A stretch of 64,000 bases of DNA. Source: Naematelia aurantialba (Eukaryota; Basidiomycota; Tremellomycetes; Tremellales; Naemateliaceae). This document shows positions 43,141 through 54,800 of the stretch, one piece after another. The notes beneath the pieces were generated by a model. That model had not been told where the DNA came from. It saw only the letters and a list, made by a program, of their open reading frames with translations, and did not search any database. The stretch spans positions 496,001 to 560,000 of the forward strand of contig JAKFAO010000012.1 of NCBI GenBank assembly GCA_021527695.1. Direction: 5' to 3'. The position numbers were made by a program, and so were the translations under genes. Every line of letters starts with the position of its first letter. Within the stretch, counting starts at the first letter, position 1.

Positions 43141-44525
43141 CTACGGCTTGGACACGGCATCTTCGATCGGGTCGCTCAAGCCCACGCCAATAGACGGACC
43201 GGCGTAGCTCCCCTCGGGGTCTGCGAAGGGGTCCACCGACGGGGATCGGTAGGTCTTGAGCGGTGTTCGCCAGATCTTCACGAGTGCCGTCAGTTCTCTG
43301 GCAACACGACCACTATCGTAACTACACGAGACTCACCGCTCGGTTGCCCCGCACATGGTGCCGCCAAGCAAGGACAACAATGTAACCCAGCATGAAGGTT
43401 GCAGCGACAAAGCCAATCCAGATGAACGCCAGCTCGGCGTGCAGCTCTGAGCAGGCAGATTTGAAGATCTTCTTGGCGGTCTCTGCGTTCGGTCAGCCCC
43501 GGTCCAGCGGAAGTACAAGACGTGTCCAGCAGAGATGGCTAAGAGAGAGCAGGGATGGTGATTGGGAATAAACTATATCAGTCCTTGACTCACCAAAGTC
43601 AGCAGCGTCGAGGCCCTCAAGTTCAGGGAGGTCGAACAAGTCGTCGAGGTGCTTACACACCGATCGGCTCTGCTCAGTGTATACCGTCGTGTCGATACCA
43701 GATGCTGCAGATAGGGATCAGCAATGCGCTGGGCGATGATGCAATGAGGTAGGGAATCCGGAATGAGCTGGGTGGAGATGAGGCAATGAGGCAATGCGCG
43801 GGAAGTTGGGGCTCTAGGACAAGGGAGCTGGTGGCCCAGGATCCACAGAGTTCGAAAGCCCAAGTGTCTGCGACGAAAGTGGAAGGGGAACAGGGGAAGA
43901 AGAAGCAGAATAAGGAGAACGAGGAGGGAAGGGGAACGGGAGAGAGCAGGAGAAGAAGGAGAAGGAGGACAACACACCAAGCCAGAACACCCATAATAGA
44001 ATTCCAAGCAACGCCTCGCCCGCAAAGGTGACGACCTTCGAGCTGGGCCGCAGGATGCGTACCGCGAGGAACAGGACCTCTGCAACAATAGTGAAGGCGC
44101 CGACAAAGGCGTCGAACGTGAATGTCGAGGAGCTCACTCCAAAGATGCGGCTCTGGATAGTATCAGTGCATCCAGAACAGCCAAGAGCAACCCGAGGCGA
44201 AATATGCCAATCGCACAAGCGCATGGAGTCAGTCGGGTCGACGGCGTCACCTGCACCCGTCACGAGTTAATGGTGCAAGGGATTCAACCTCTCTTCAAAA
44301 GGTCTATGCGCCACCGTGCTGGCCTGCTTTCCAAAGGGGCGATGCCAGAACCTGTGGGCGAGCAGGTCGAGTCACACCGCACCGAGACGGCATTGCTGGG
44401 CAAGCACGCGGGGAAGGTGGACTCACGGAATGCTCAACATGAGCAGAAATGCCCAGCGTGACCCCGCCACAAATGAGGAGTAGCCCAGCACACAGACATC
44501 GAACGAGAAGAGGAGTGAGCGCCAT
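43141..44525 (-). CDS. MARVEL-like four-helix membrane protein, 5 exons, 221 aa
   Basis: Exons (minus): 44525-44427, 44152-43978, 43704-43594, 43482-43337, 43275-43141; 222 codons. Four hydrophobic helices are visible: CLCAGLLLICGGVTLGISA, TFDAFVGAFTIVAEVLFLAV, VVTFAGEALLGILLWVFWLA and FIWIGFVAATFMLGYIVVLA, with an acidic loop after helix 3 (HLDDLFDLPELEGLD) and a hydrophilic tail containing PFADPEGSYAG. The arrangement fits fungal MARVEL-domain plasma-membrane proteins. Intron 1 is 274 nt, and its 3' part can encode another hydrophobic stretch in a different frame, so an extra or alternative exon there cannot be excluded; my splice uses a good branch site (ACTGAT) and acceptor at 44153. Confidence 0.78.
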
Positions 44526-46160
44526 TGGTACGTGAGTTGCAGCTACGGATCGGGCAGTAAGGTGAATTGATACGAAAGTCGGAGGGCGATAAATGCTTCA
44601 CAGGAACGGTATGGGTTTTTATCCCCTATCAGCCCCCTCCCCCTCTTAGTCGCTCTTCGCTCATCATGTGGTGCGAGGATAAAAAAGAAGAGCGAGAGGA
44701 GAGGAGTCAGGAGTGGAGAGAGGCGCGAGAGGAGAGAGAAGAGAGGACAGAGAGGAGAGAGGAGAGAGGAGAGAGGAGAGAGGAGAGAGGAGAGAGGAGA
44801 GAGGAGAGGCGAGAGAGGAGCCGAAGGGAGCAGTGCTGCCGTGAAAGATAGACACCACGGTCCACATGCGATGAGGCGGTGGCGTTAGGTGCTTGTCAGT
44901 AGCTGCCGAGAAGCAAGCGTAACCTTGCCAGCCCGGGTGAACCACGAACGGCGTCGGCTCGGCTCGGTGCGGCGGGCCTCTCATCGTGTTAGTATGACCA
45001 CGACCGACCCTGCATGAGAGGTCTCTCAGCAGTCCCGTCGTCAGCCACCGGTCGCATCAAACGCCAGAACACAAGGGGCTGTACAACAGAGAGCAACGCA
45101 GACGGCCTTACCCGAACGATGAGAGCAAGTCTGGAGCGGGGAGGGGAGGAGGGGGGGGGAGATGGTGCGGTGTTCGAGGCTGGGAGTTGCAGGGCTCGTG
45201 ATGCATATCATCGATGGATCACGAGGCGCGCAAATACACCAAGGTACAGGAAGCAAACATTCGGAGCTTGGATATCAACGGGCTTTTAAGCTTTAGGCGG
45301 CCCCCGTACGCGGAGGACATGGCCGTATGACGCTGCGAGGTGGGGTTGAGCGGTAGATCAGGGGCAAGGCTCTTAAGCCGTGAAGTGAGGTTCTGCAGGA
45401 GAGCTGGCCATTGGAGGCGTCTTGGCTGTTGTCTATGAATAGCCAGCCGATATTTTAAAGCATTGTACTGAGAGCCGTAGGACTTAAAGCCGCTACGCCC
45501 TACATTGGAGCATAGAAGCATGAAACCAGCACCTGGATTCGGACCGTGAGTTTTCGAATCTGAGTTCTTCTGCCTGGCTATCCTGACTGGGTTAGGAAGA
45601 CATCCGCGATGCTCCCGACCTCAGTGGCGTCTTCACCGTCGAAGATCCAGAGACGTCAAGCTCGAGTTCGTATACCCCAAGACCGCGAGTACCTAGAACC
45701 TGCGCTCGAAACCTCGTGGCTAGCATCTGGGAATTCGTTTCATCGAGTTGCGGATTTAATACCAGCGATAGCCACTATGCCATCCAGGTCACGGCGAATG
45801 TTGACAAACTTGTACGTAGTGCATTAAGGCTAGGTTTAAATCTGGCATCAGCGCCTAGACTTGCCCTTCGACCCCGGGCCTATTAGAGGCGTTAGGGTCT
45901 TTCGTCCACTCTTCCTTAACGAGGGAGTAGATGGCTCCAATGGTGCCGCGGTAACAGCTGGAGATAAGCTCTGTCGTCTTGAGCTCGAGATTGACGAAAG
46001 CGCCAGTTGGGACCTGAATCTAGTACCGACCGAGCATGCAGTACCGACCTAGCATGCGTCGGCGGTGTGATATGCCCCGTATTTGTCAACGATAGTGATA
46101 GATGCATGTATGCGTAACGCTGTGATTCATGTGCGTGCGCTAGCGCATGTACGACCACAA
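44526..46160. other. Gene-poor region, MARVEL-like start to MED17 stop
   Basis: 1.6 kb. Contains the GAGAGGA array and a G-run near 45150. A frame free of stops runs from about 45598 to 45886 on the plus strand with Ser/Arg/Pro-rich content but no clear start, splice context or domain, so I do not call it a gene. Confidence 0.5.
44747..44815. repeat. Heptamer array (GAGAGGA)
   Basis: About eight copies of GAGAGGA inside a larger purine-only stretch (44690-44830) upstream of the MARVEL-like gene. Confidence 0.85.
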
Positions 46161-48617
46161 TCACTCCTCGATCCTCGCTGCGAGATCGTGCAGCCATTGT
46201 GCCAGCCCCGGCCCCTCCCGCGAATTCCACGCTTCCACATCCCCATCGTCCCTCTCCAGCCTGGCGTAGATGCCATCGTACGGCGCAGGGAAGGCTACGC
46301 TACAAGTTCGCCGTCCATCAGCACGCATGAACGAGTGGTGAGCCGGAGGCTCGACGTACTGCAGATCACCTAGAGAGCCGAGACGGACTAGCCCGCCCAT
46401 CTCATCGACGAATACTTGTTCCGCCAGTCGAGGGTGGTCATCGTCTCGGCAAATATCGTCCCGAGCATACGAGAGCAGCTGAAGAGCGATATCGAACGAT
46501 ACGATAGTGGGAAGTTCCTCGATATCGGAAAGAGGAAAGGTGGCTTGCGAGGTTGTAATTATCGTAGATGAAGGGGCTGTGGTGTTGACTGATATGTTCC
46601 GGCTGAGGTCATGAGCATCACATGGTAAAAGATCAGCAGGGGATTAGGGAACGTACAACTCCTGTACATCTAGACTGATGATCCCTCCGAGGTCCTCGAT
46701 ACGTCCAGTACCTTCCACGATATCTGACAACGTCTTGATACCCACCTCGTCACCAACAACCAGTCGAGAAGTTACGACCGCCACCAAGCCGGCTTTGTTG
46801 AGCGCCATGCTGAACATGGAAAACGTCCCGCGTATGCGCTGCACGAGGTGCCTGTAGTTCATGACATGCAGGATGGGGGTGAGAACCGACGGGACAGGCG
46901 TCGCTGGCGGGACGGCGCCGAGCAGACGGTGCTTGCGGTGACGATGGAGCTGAAGTAACAGCAGGCGGGTGGACAGAAGTATCACGTCGCATAGATCTGA
47001 GCCTGAGGATTGTGCAGGAGGCTTGCGTGTGTCATACTGCATGGTTGCTCAGTACACTGGTATGGTCGACAGGGATACGTACCATGTCAAAGACCATCTC
47101 CATGTCCCCGACGGGCATGGAGATGGTAGAGGACTCGACGGTAGCGAAGGCCAATTTGATAGCTTCCCGCCTGATCTCGCCAAATATCTCTTCATCAAAT
47201 GCCTCAAGCTGAGCAGCCGCCATCGAGGCGCCGATGCTCTCGATGCTCTCGCCACTGGCAGCGCTAATCAGGGCGGAAGACTCCGAGCCCATGGTCGAGG
47301 CGAGTGTGAGGCGCAGGCGGTGATACCCCCTGGCTCCGAATGTCAAGGCATCTTTCTTGTTCGGGTCAAGGTCGAATGCAGCCAAACTTCGAGCTCGTAA
47401 TGGCCACGGCGCTGAGCACCGTGTCAGCATACAGGACTCGACACACTCGTTTCGCAGGACTGCCGGAGAAGGGCTGGTACTTACCCTCGTCAACGGCGTA
47501 GGGGATGATGACGTCTCTTGCTTTTTCGCCCTCTGCCATGCTCCGCGCAAAATCAGGTTTCGGGACCACCGCCCACTGCCCTTTCCCACCTTCGCCCTCA
47601 CCGTTCTTCAACTGACGCACGCTGGCCCAGAACCGGTCTCCCGCATCCGCCATGAGCTGCAGTTCCTCGACCGCCGCATCGATCATGGCTGAGCACTCGT
47701 CCAATGCCTGTTGTTTCGCCGCCAGGGCAAACTCGAGCCCTTGCACCCTTACGTGGTCGGGAAGTGGGGTCGGTCGAGCCGGGGTGGCAGAGTATGTCGA
47801 CGGCGGAAGTATAGGCGGAGCGTCGTTAGCTAGACCCGTAGACGGCTTGGTAGATTCTCCGTCGCCATTGGAGTTGGAGTGGGGATGGTTGAGATTGTGG
47901 CTCATCATCTGGGACTTGGTTTTGGGTCTGGGCTTTCTGTGGGCTTGGTGACCTGGTTGGCCGGGTACAGCGGACGCCGGTGGTTCGATGGTTGATCCCG
48001 AGGAGAGTGCGAGCGTCTTGGCCAATTCCAGCGCAAACCACAGCTCATTGCGTGCTTCACTAAATATCGTAGCCGTATCAGTAAATGCTGTTCTCGCCCT
48101 CCAGGAGAGTACGCCTGGGACAGCCCTATGATAGGCGCATGGGTGCTTACTTGAGATGAGTGGATAGGTCTATCCTCATCTGCGCCATGCCTTCGGTATC
48201 CAAGTTCCGCGGGTCTCCACCTTTCTCTGCGACTTCCGTCTCCTTGGCACCTGCCGTGGCTGGGACGACGAGCTCATCAGGCGGCAGGCTGGCTAGTTTC
48301 GCCTCGTTGATGTCTAAGAGTCCGTTGGGGATCTCGTCCCAGATCCTCGCGAGTTGTTCGGTCAGCTTGACTTGCGGCGTTTTGCTGCTCCGTATCAGCA
48401 AATACACACACACATATGCGCCCGAGGAACGATCAAGCAGTAATTGCTGGTGGCGGTGGCCGCCTGAGAGCGCTACTTACCCCTCTTCGTAAACCAGACT
48501 CCCATCTGGCTCTATACTTGCTAGATGGCCGCGCCCTAGGGCCGCGTCGAGAGTGCGAGCATCAATAGAGAGCTTCACTCCGGAAAGCGCGGCTCCCGCA
48601 CCGTCCATCGTCGGCAT
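46161..48617 (-). CDS. MED17: Mediator head subunit MED17 (Srb4), 6 exons, 698 aa
   Basis: Central subunit of the Mediator head module that contacts RNA polymerase II. Exons (minus): 48617-48481, 48384-48151, 48059-47485, 47411-47083, 47036-46657, 46602-46161; 699 codons. Family features: KLSIDARTLDAALGRGHLAS near the N-terminus, the coiled-coil and core MIDAAVEELQLMADAGDRFW, WAVVPKPDFARSM and GEKARDVIIPYAVDEG, then a tail with LLLLQLHRHRKHRLLGA and PILHVMNYRHLVQRIRGTF. An Asn/His/Ser-rich loop (MSHNLNHPHSNSNGDG) interrupts the N-terminal third. Length matches yeast Med17 (687). It is head-to-head with CSF1. Confidence 0.92.
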
Positions 48618-48887
48618 CCGGCTCTCTACTCTAGCTGCGCCAAGTGTCGTCGACGTCCTTGCAAAATGTCTAGTGTAACGGTCTAGAGCTCTTCCGCTAA
48701 CAATGAGTCATGCACCACGTGTTTTGCACGTGGTGTGGCTGTTGACCGTGATCAGATGGTATAATCGGCCTCTTGCCTCCCGTCGCATTCTGTACGTCGG
48801 CTGCATTGTATATCATGACCTAGAATAACGCGAACGACGACCTCGTCGACCCATTATAGCTTGAGTGGAGGGATCAGAAGCTTCGCT
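48618..48887. promoter_or_regulatory. Divergent promoter, MED17 / CSF1
   Basis: 270 bp between start codons; holds an inverted repeat CACCACGTGTTTTGCACGTG-like (CACGTG E-box copies near 48716-48732). Confidence 0.6.
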
Positions 48888-51800
48888 ATGGCCGACAACA
48901 ACCAACGCGTCAATTGGCTATTGGCCATCGAGCTCGCCGTGGTGGTCCTCGTCTCCTCGGCGTTCTTGTTCTACTGGAACAGAGTCGTCGGGTCCATTGC
49001 TGCTTGGGCTCTCCGTCTATTCTATTGGCGCAAATACCATGCGTACATCACCATCGGGTCGTTGCAGATTTCTCCTCTGGCTGGACGTATCGCGTTCCGC
49101 GACCTAGAGTACCATTCGAGCAATATCTCGTTTCGCGCGTTGAATGGGCACATTACTTGGCGGTACTGGAAGTTGAGGGTCCGGCAGGAAGAGGATAGTG
49201 AGAGTAGTAATGCGAAGCGAAGTGAGTGCCGGAGTGCTGTCCCGGGTTTTTCCTGCACGCTTCTTGGCCCTTGATATTGGACCAACTACGATCTGCCTTT
49301 CCTTCCTCTATCTTACTATCATCCTTCTCCTGATCGCTTCGTTCTGCATTCCCTCAAATTACCTCTATTACCTGATACCCTGTGACGTTTGAAGCACTTG
49401 CGTTCTCCTCTCTGAGAGTGTTTCTGATTACGGTTCGCAGATCGGTTACCGACCCGCATCATCGTGTACGCCCATGGTGTCGAGGCTTTCTTCTTCAATC
49501 GCACGCCTGCATACGACGCGATCATCGAGCGCATGAAGAAGTTTGAAAAAGAGGAGACTGAAAGTCAGAAATCCTCCGGAACCCAGGACACCGCGAACCA
49601 TGCCCAGAAGCTCAGGTCCAGGCTGAAACGAGTCACCAAGACCACGAGCAACCTGCCTGGTAAACTATATGAGCATGAGGAGCAGAAGCACCGTGCCGAG
49701 CAAGGTGCGTGGACTGGGATCGGCGCAGCTGATATGTCCAGAAGGATCCCAGAACGGTGTCACACCTCAACACAGTCGCTTCAATTCGACCAAGCCTGTA
49801 AAGCCACCTGCATCAGAGGGTGTCAATTGGTTCCGAGAGGCTTTACCCATGGAGTTGCGAATTGTCACGGGCAGTCTGGTACTGGGCAGCGACTCCACTC
49901 CTACCGTGCTCATTGGGGAGTTCAAGCGCGCAGAAGGGGTTCTCCAGGTCACAGATGTGCGTCCGTCTGCTCCGCATAAGCTGACAGTCCTGCAGTCTAA
50001 ATCCATCTGCGATCAGTTCAAGGTCATCATGGACTTGAAGCTGGAGGAGCCCAAAGCGCTCATGCGAACGAATGTCGATTATTCTGGGCCTATTCTAGCG
50101 CACGGCAAGAAAGTGTACGACGAGCTGTTGAAACAAGATCCGGACATTGCAAAGAAACCGCCATCAACGTTGTCCATGTTCCTCGGCTTTCATCTTCTGG
50201 CCAAGCGATTCCCCTTCTTGCAGGACCCTAAATTCTCCTCGCCACCAGTGGCAGGCTTGCCGCGTGATCGTGTGTGGCGGGGATTGGCGAGGTATCGCGT
50301 AGGCGAGGAAGAGCGCCCCCAAGGGTTGAAGAGAGAAGACCGCGAGTATGCAAAGGTCACTACCTTACTCGAAGCCCCTGCACTCGATTTGACCTATTAT
50401 GCCGATACCGCAGGGCTCGTACCCCATCCCAGCGAGGCCGAGATCATTGATGAGACAGACGAGATGGGCAACGTCGAGCCTGCTCCCGAATATGGTATTG
50501 ACATAAACATCCACGGCGGCATCATCAAATATGGACCATGGGCAGACCGACAGCGAGATGCCCTCCAGCGAACATTTGCACCTGCCATATTCTTCGACTC
50601 CGAGCCAAAGCCTCGCCTAAAGCCCGGAGACACTCGCTTGCATACCATGTTGCAGATCAACCTGCAATTGTCCGAGGAGACCATTCTCAGAATACCTACG
50701 CGAGAACATTCCAAGGTAAGGCTGAATCTATGTCAAGGTCTGACAGGCAGGATTGGCAGTACGACAATTCGGCCACAGATGTGGAACGTCGATACGGGTG
50801 GCTTGATGTCACTGCAGGTGCCAACTCGTCTATCCACTATACTCAAGCACAGTTTGCCACAGAGAACGGTTACGATGCCATGTTGGTCTTACACCTCGAC
50901 TCGCTCCAGATCGCATCTAGTGTCAATCTCGAGACATTTGTGACGTCCCAGAGCTGCAAGGTGAGCCACTTGACGGCGTTAGACTGACAATCAGCTCTCC
51001 ATGACGATGCCTACACCCCTTCGCTGGGATGCGCGCCGCGATTGGGGTCTTGATGTCACCCTCTGTAATCCGGAAATCACTCTTCTGCGAGATCATGTTA
51101 CACTGATCTCGGATCTGTCGAAGGACTGGAGTTCAGGCGCTGTGGGAGACTTTCACCACTTTGTGCCAAATCACTACAACTTTCGAGTGTCTCTTATCAA
51201 CTATTCCCTTCACCTGCTCATCAACGACTTCAACATTGTCGATCGTCCAAAATCGCGGAATGAAAACGCCTTCGTGGATCTGTGCGGTCCTCGAATTGAT
51301 GCGTACGTTGCCGTTGCTGCGACACAGTATCGACCCGAATTTTCAGTTATCCCTTTCACAGTCCATGCCCAGAACGCTCGGGTTGAACTGTGCGTGCCAA
51401 GCTGGGATACACATCGCAGTTTTGGCTCCGGGGATACTCTGGAAGTAGGCAATATTGGCGACTTGACCGCCTCGGGCTCGTATCTGTATTATTCCACCAC
51501 AAGCCCTGAGCACCAAGAAACTCTCAAGTTACATCTTGAAGGCCGACGAGTAATTTTTAAAGCTCTTGGCTGGGTGATCCGTCGGATGTTCGCCGTCAAA
51601 GACAACTACTTCGGCGGCTTTACGCAATTTACGACCATGCAGGAATTTCTCGAGCGGTTTGATCACAATCCGGACTCCGTCGGTGATCCCGTGGAAGAGA
51701 AATACCGTCCAGGCCGGGTGCGTATCTCTGCTGTTGCATGCTAATACCAACAGTCTGATCCCTATGCTGTCCACGTGACGATGAACGTCGAAGAATCGCT

Positions 51801-54800
51801 CATACTCACATCAGATGAGATCTACAATGCCGATCACGGCTTGGCAATGCCTGTGCCACAATTGTCTATGGCTCTGAAATCCATTGAACACTATATGGGT
51901 GAGTCCCCTACCCTCCGATACACATTGCTAATCAGGTAGAATTGTCTCTGGATGTGACCCCTACTTATATTGTGGTGACGGATGATTTGGCCCGGACATA
52001 TGCGACGGCCAAATGTCCCTCGCTTCCAGCTCGCGAAGCGATCTTTATAGAAGGCATCGAGCTGAAAGCCAACCGACTGTTCGGCCCACAACCACGAGCC
52101 ACTACCTATCTCTGTCTATGGGAATGCGTCCTACCACGGATATCTGCATTCTTGACCCCTACATTTGCTTCCGCGATCCAAGCATCTATGGCCGCCTTGT
52201 TGTATAATTTTGACGATAACGACAATGCGCCGGCCTCGATCTATGTGCCAAGAGCTCATCCCGATGTCACCTTCTTCAAACTTGGTATCGGCAGCATGGA
52301 CGCCATGCTGTCCGGGACCGAGGCTGCCGTTAGCGTCAGGCTTCCCTCTGGTCTGGCTTTGGACACGTCCACTCTGGGGTCGAGATGTTGCAGCTCGTCT
52401 ATGGGGTTGTTGGTTCCAACTATCGATGTCAGGTTGCTGCGCCGCTCTAGCGTCTCAGGGGATTGGTTCTCACTGGGACAGGCGAGAACGGGACTTAGCC
52501 TTGACAAGTTCAAAGCTCCCAAGGATTGGCAAGAACGGGTCGCCAAGCAGCAAAAGTTTATACGTCAAGAGGATAGAGTGACGAGGAGGATCTCATACAT
52601 GTATGGCGGAAAGGAAGACTGGTCTGGTGAGTGTCTGTGTCAATGTCAATGGAGCTAACGGTCAGATGGCCACCACATTGATGGAGTGTATTTACCTCGC
52701 CCTCGAGCCATGGAGACAGATGATGATGAGTCATCAACCTCTAGTACTGACGAGGTCGCATCGCTGTCGGAACCCCAGATACCGTCTTCACCCGAGGCGA
52801 GTGATGAGGACATTCCCTCCACACCGTTTCTCCGGCCAGCAAGAACTGCCAAGCGAGCGAGGTCATTTGCAACGGCTCGCGAGATACACCAAGCTTCTTC
52901 TGCTGCGGAAGAATCAGACACATCTTCTGCTGGATCATCCCTAGACTCGTTTGGCCGTACCAGAAGCCGAGATGAGGACAAATATGGCCGAGTCGATATG
53001 GCAGAAGCACTCGCCATGCGTCTCAAGCAGTTACGTACCATGAGAGCTCAATACCGGGAAGAGGCAGATGCTGCGCCTCAAGACCCACCACCCGATGCCA
53101 TCCCCCTCAAGCCGCAGGTAGCAACTTCTCGCCCTTATGGTAATGTGCTTCGATTGCAGATCCACCCAGTGTATGTGGAGCTGTCACAAGCTGCTGTCGA
53201 AGCAGGCCAGACAGTGCTCCAAGACTTGGCTGAAATTGTAAGAATGATTGGCTGCGTGGATTGACGATGTAGTCTCGGTCAGACGAGAGACTGGTTGACA
53301 CCCTGCTCATCCGTCATGTGGACAGTGTCGATGCTGCCTCGGAATCAGGGCGACCTTTCAACATGGATGTCCAGCTTCCGCTCGTCTGTCTGCGCGTGCC
53401 AGGCTCGACGAACGATACAGGCGTTCTGCCGACCATCGTTATCGATATCGCAGGTGTCGGCCTCGAAGTTGATCGGGTACCCTTGGCCACCGATATTTTG
53501 CGGCCCCAGTCATCACTGACAGCAAAGCTGGGCATACGATCTGTGACGTTGTCTCTTCAGTCCATGGGAGCTTTGGCTACCGGAGGCATGCCTGACGACT
53601 TACCGGAGGTACTGCAGCCCTCCGAGAACGGCACCACGGTTTTGCATCTGGGAGCTAAAGACGTCGTCTTTGTGACAGAACGTGCTTCGGCAAAACAACG
53701 GGTATCTGCTAGGATCGGGTCGCTGGATATCAGTGCCGTTACTGCTGCCATCGGCGCTGTGTCGACATCCGCAAAGTCGTGGAGCCACATCATCGAACGG
53801 TGTCAAAACCGCGCACAGCGGCGGCCTGCCTTTGCCGATCTCTTGTATCATGTCGTCCAAGGAGTGGCAGCTTCAGCAGACACCGTCACACAGCCTGCTT
53901 TCTTCTACGAGAGTGCCTACGGCCTGCATGTCGACGATCAACGAAATATCCGGCGTGATATCGGCTGGCTTATCCTCGCTCGTCTTCGCCACTGGCTCCG
54001 TACGAATCGTTCAGGTACTACTTCCGAGCCTTTGAATACCTCAGAGTCCGGAAACTTTGTGTTGAACCTACTGCTCGACAAAACCGAGGAAGCTGGCGGC
54101 AATCGAGATCTGATTTTGCAGCAGCAGTTCCTGCAGGAAGCTCTGGGCAGTCTAGTCGACCGGAAGACCACATCTGCTGATGCTGAGTTGCCGAGTATTG
54201 CGTCGTTCGTCTACTTCAAGTCATTTAGCTTCAAACATTATGGCCGTCTACTCGAGACGCCAGAGGTGATGTGCAGCACCATTCGAGTCATGTCTGGATC
54301 GCTTGCCCTGCAGAGGTCCACAACACGGAAAGAAGGGGAACCGCGACCAATTGTTCAGTTACGCATCCTGATTGCTGCTCAACATGTGGAAGTCGATCTG
54401 CAAAACAGCATCTTCCCGGCAGCTCAGTCGGTCCTGCAAGGCGTAGGTCATCAGCTCGAGACGCTACCCGAAGCGGAATCTTCAACGCATTTGAAACAAG
54501 ATATGAGCACGGTCATGTTGATTAGTGCAATCTTTGAGCATATTCGGCTCGCCATCTCCGCCGGAGGCATCAAGGGTCGACTAGATGCCAGAGACTTTCA
54601 CACGAACACTGTTCTGCAAAAGACCCGAAAGACTGTAAATCGCGACACACACACTTGGGCACGCAGATCAATGAATATGACGTCGGCCGCTACAGAACTT
54701 GCTCTCTTGCAGCCTCCCGGCGCAGGGCATGAGCTTACATCTGGTATGGACGAAGATCGTGTCATCATCTCTGCTGGCGTACGGGGTTTCAAGAATCGTA

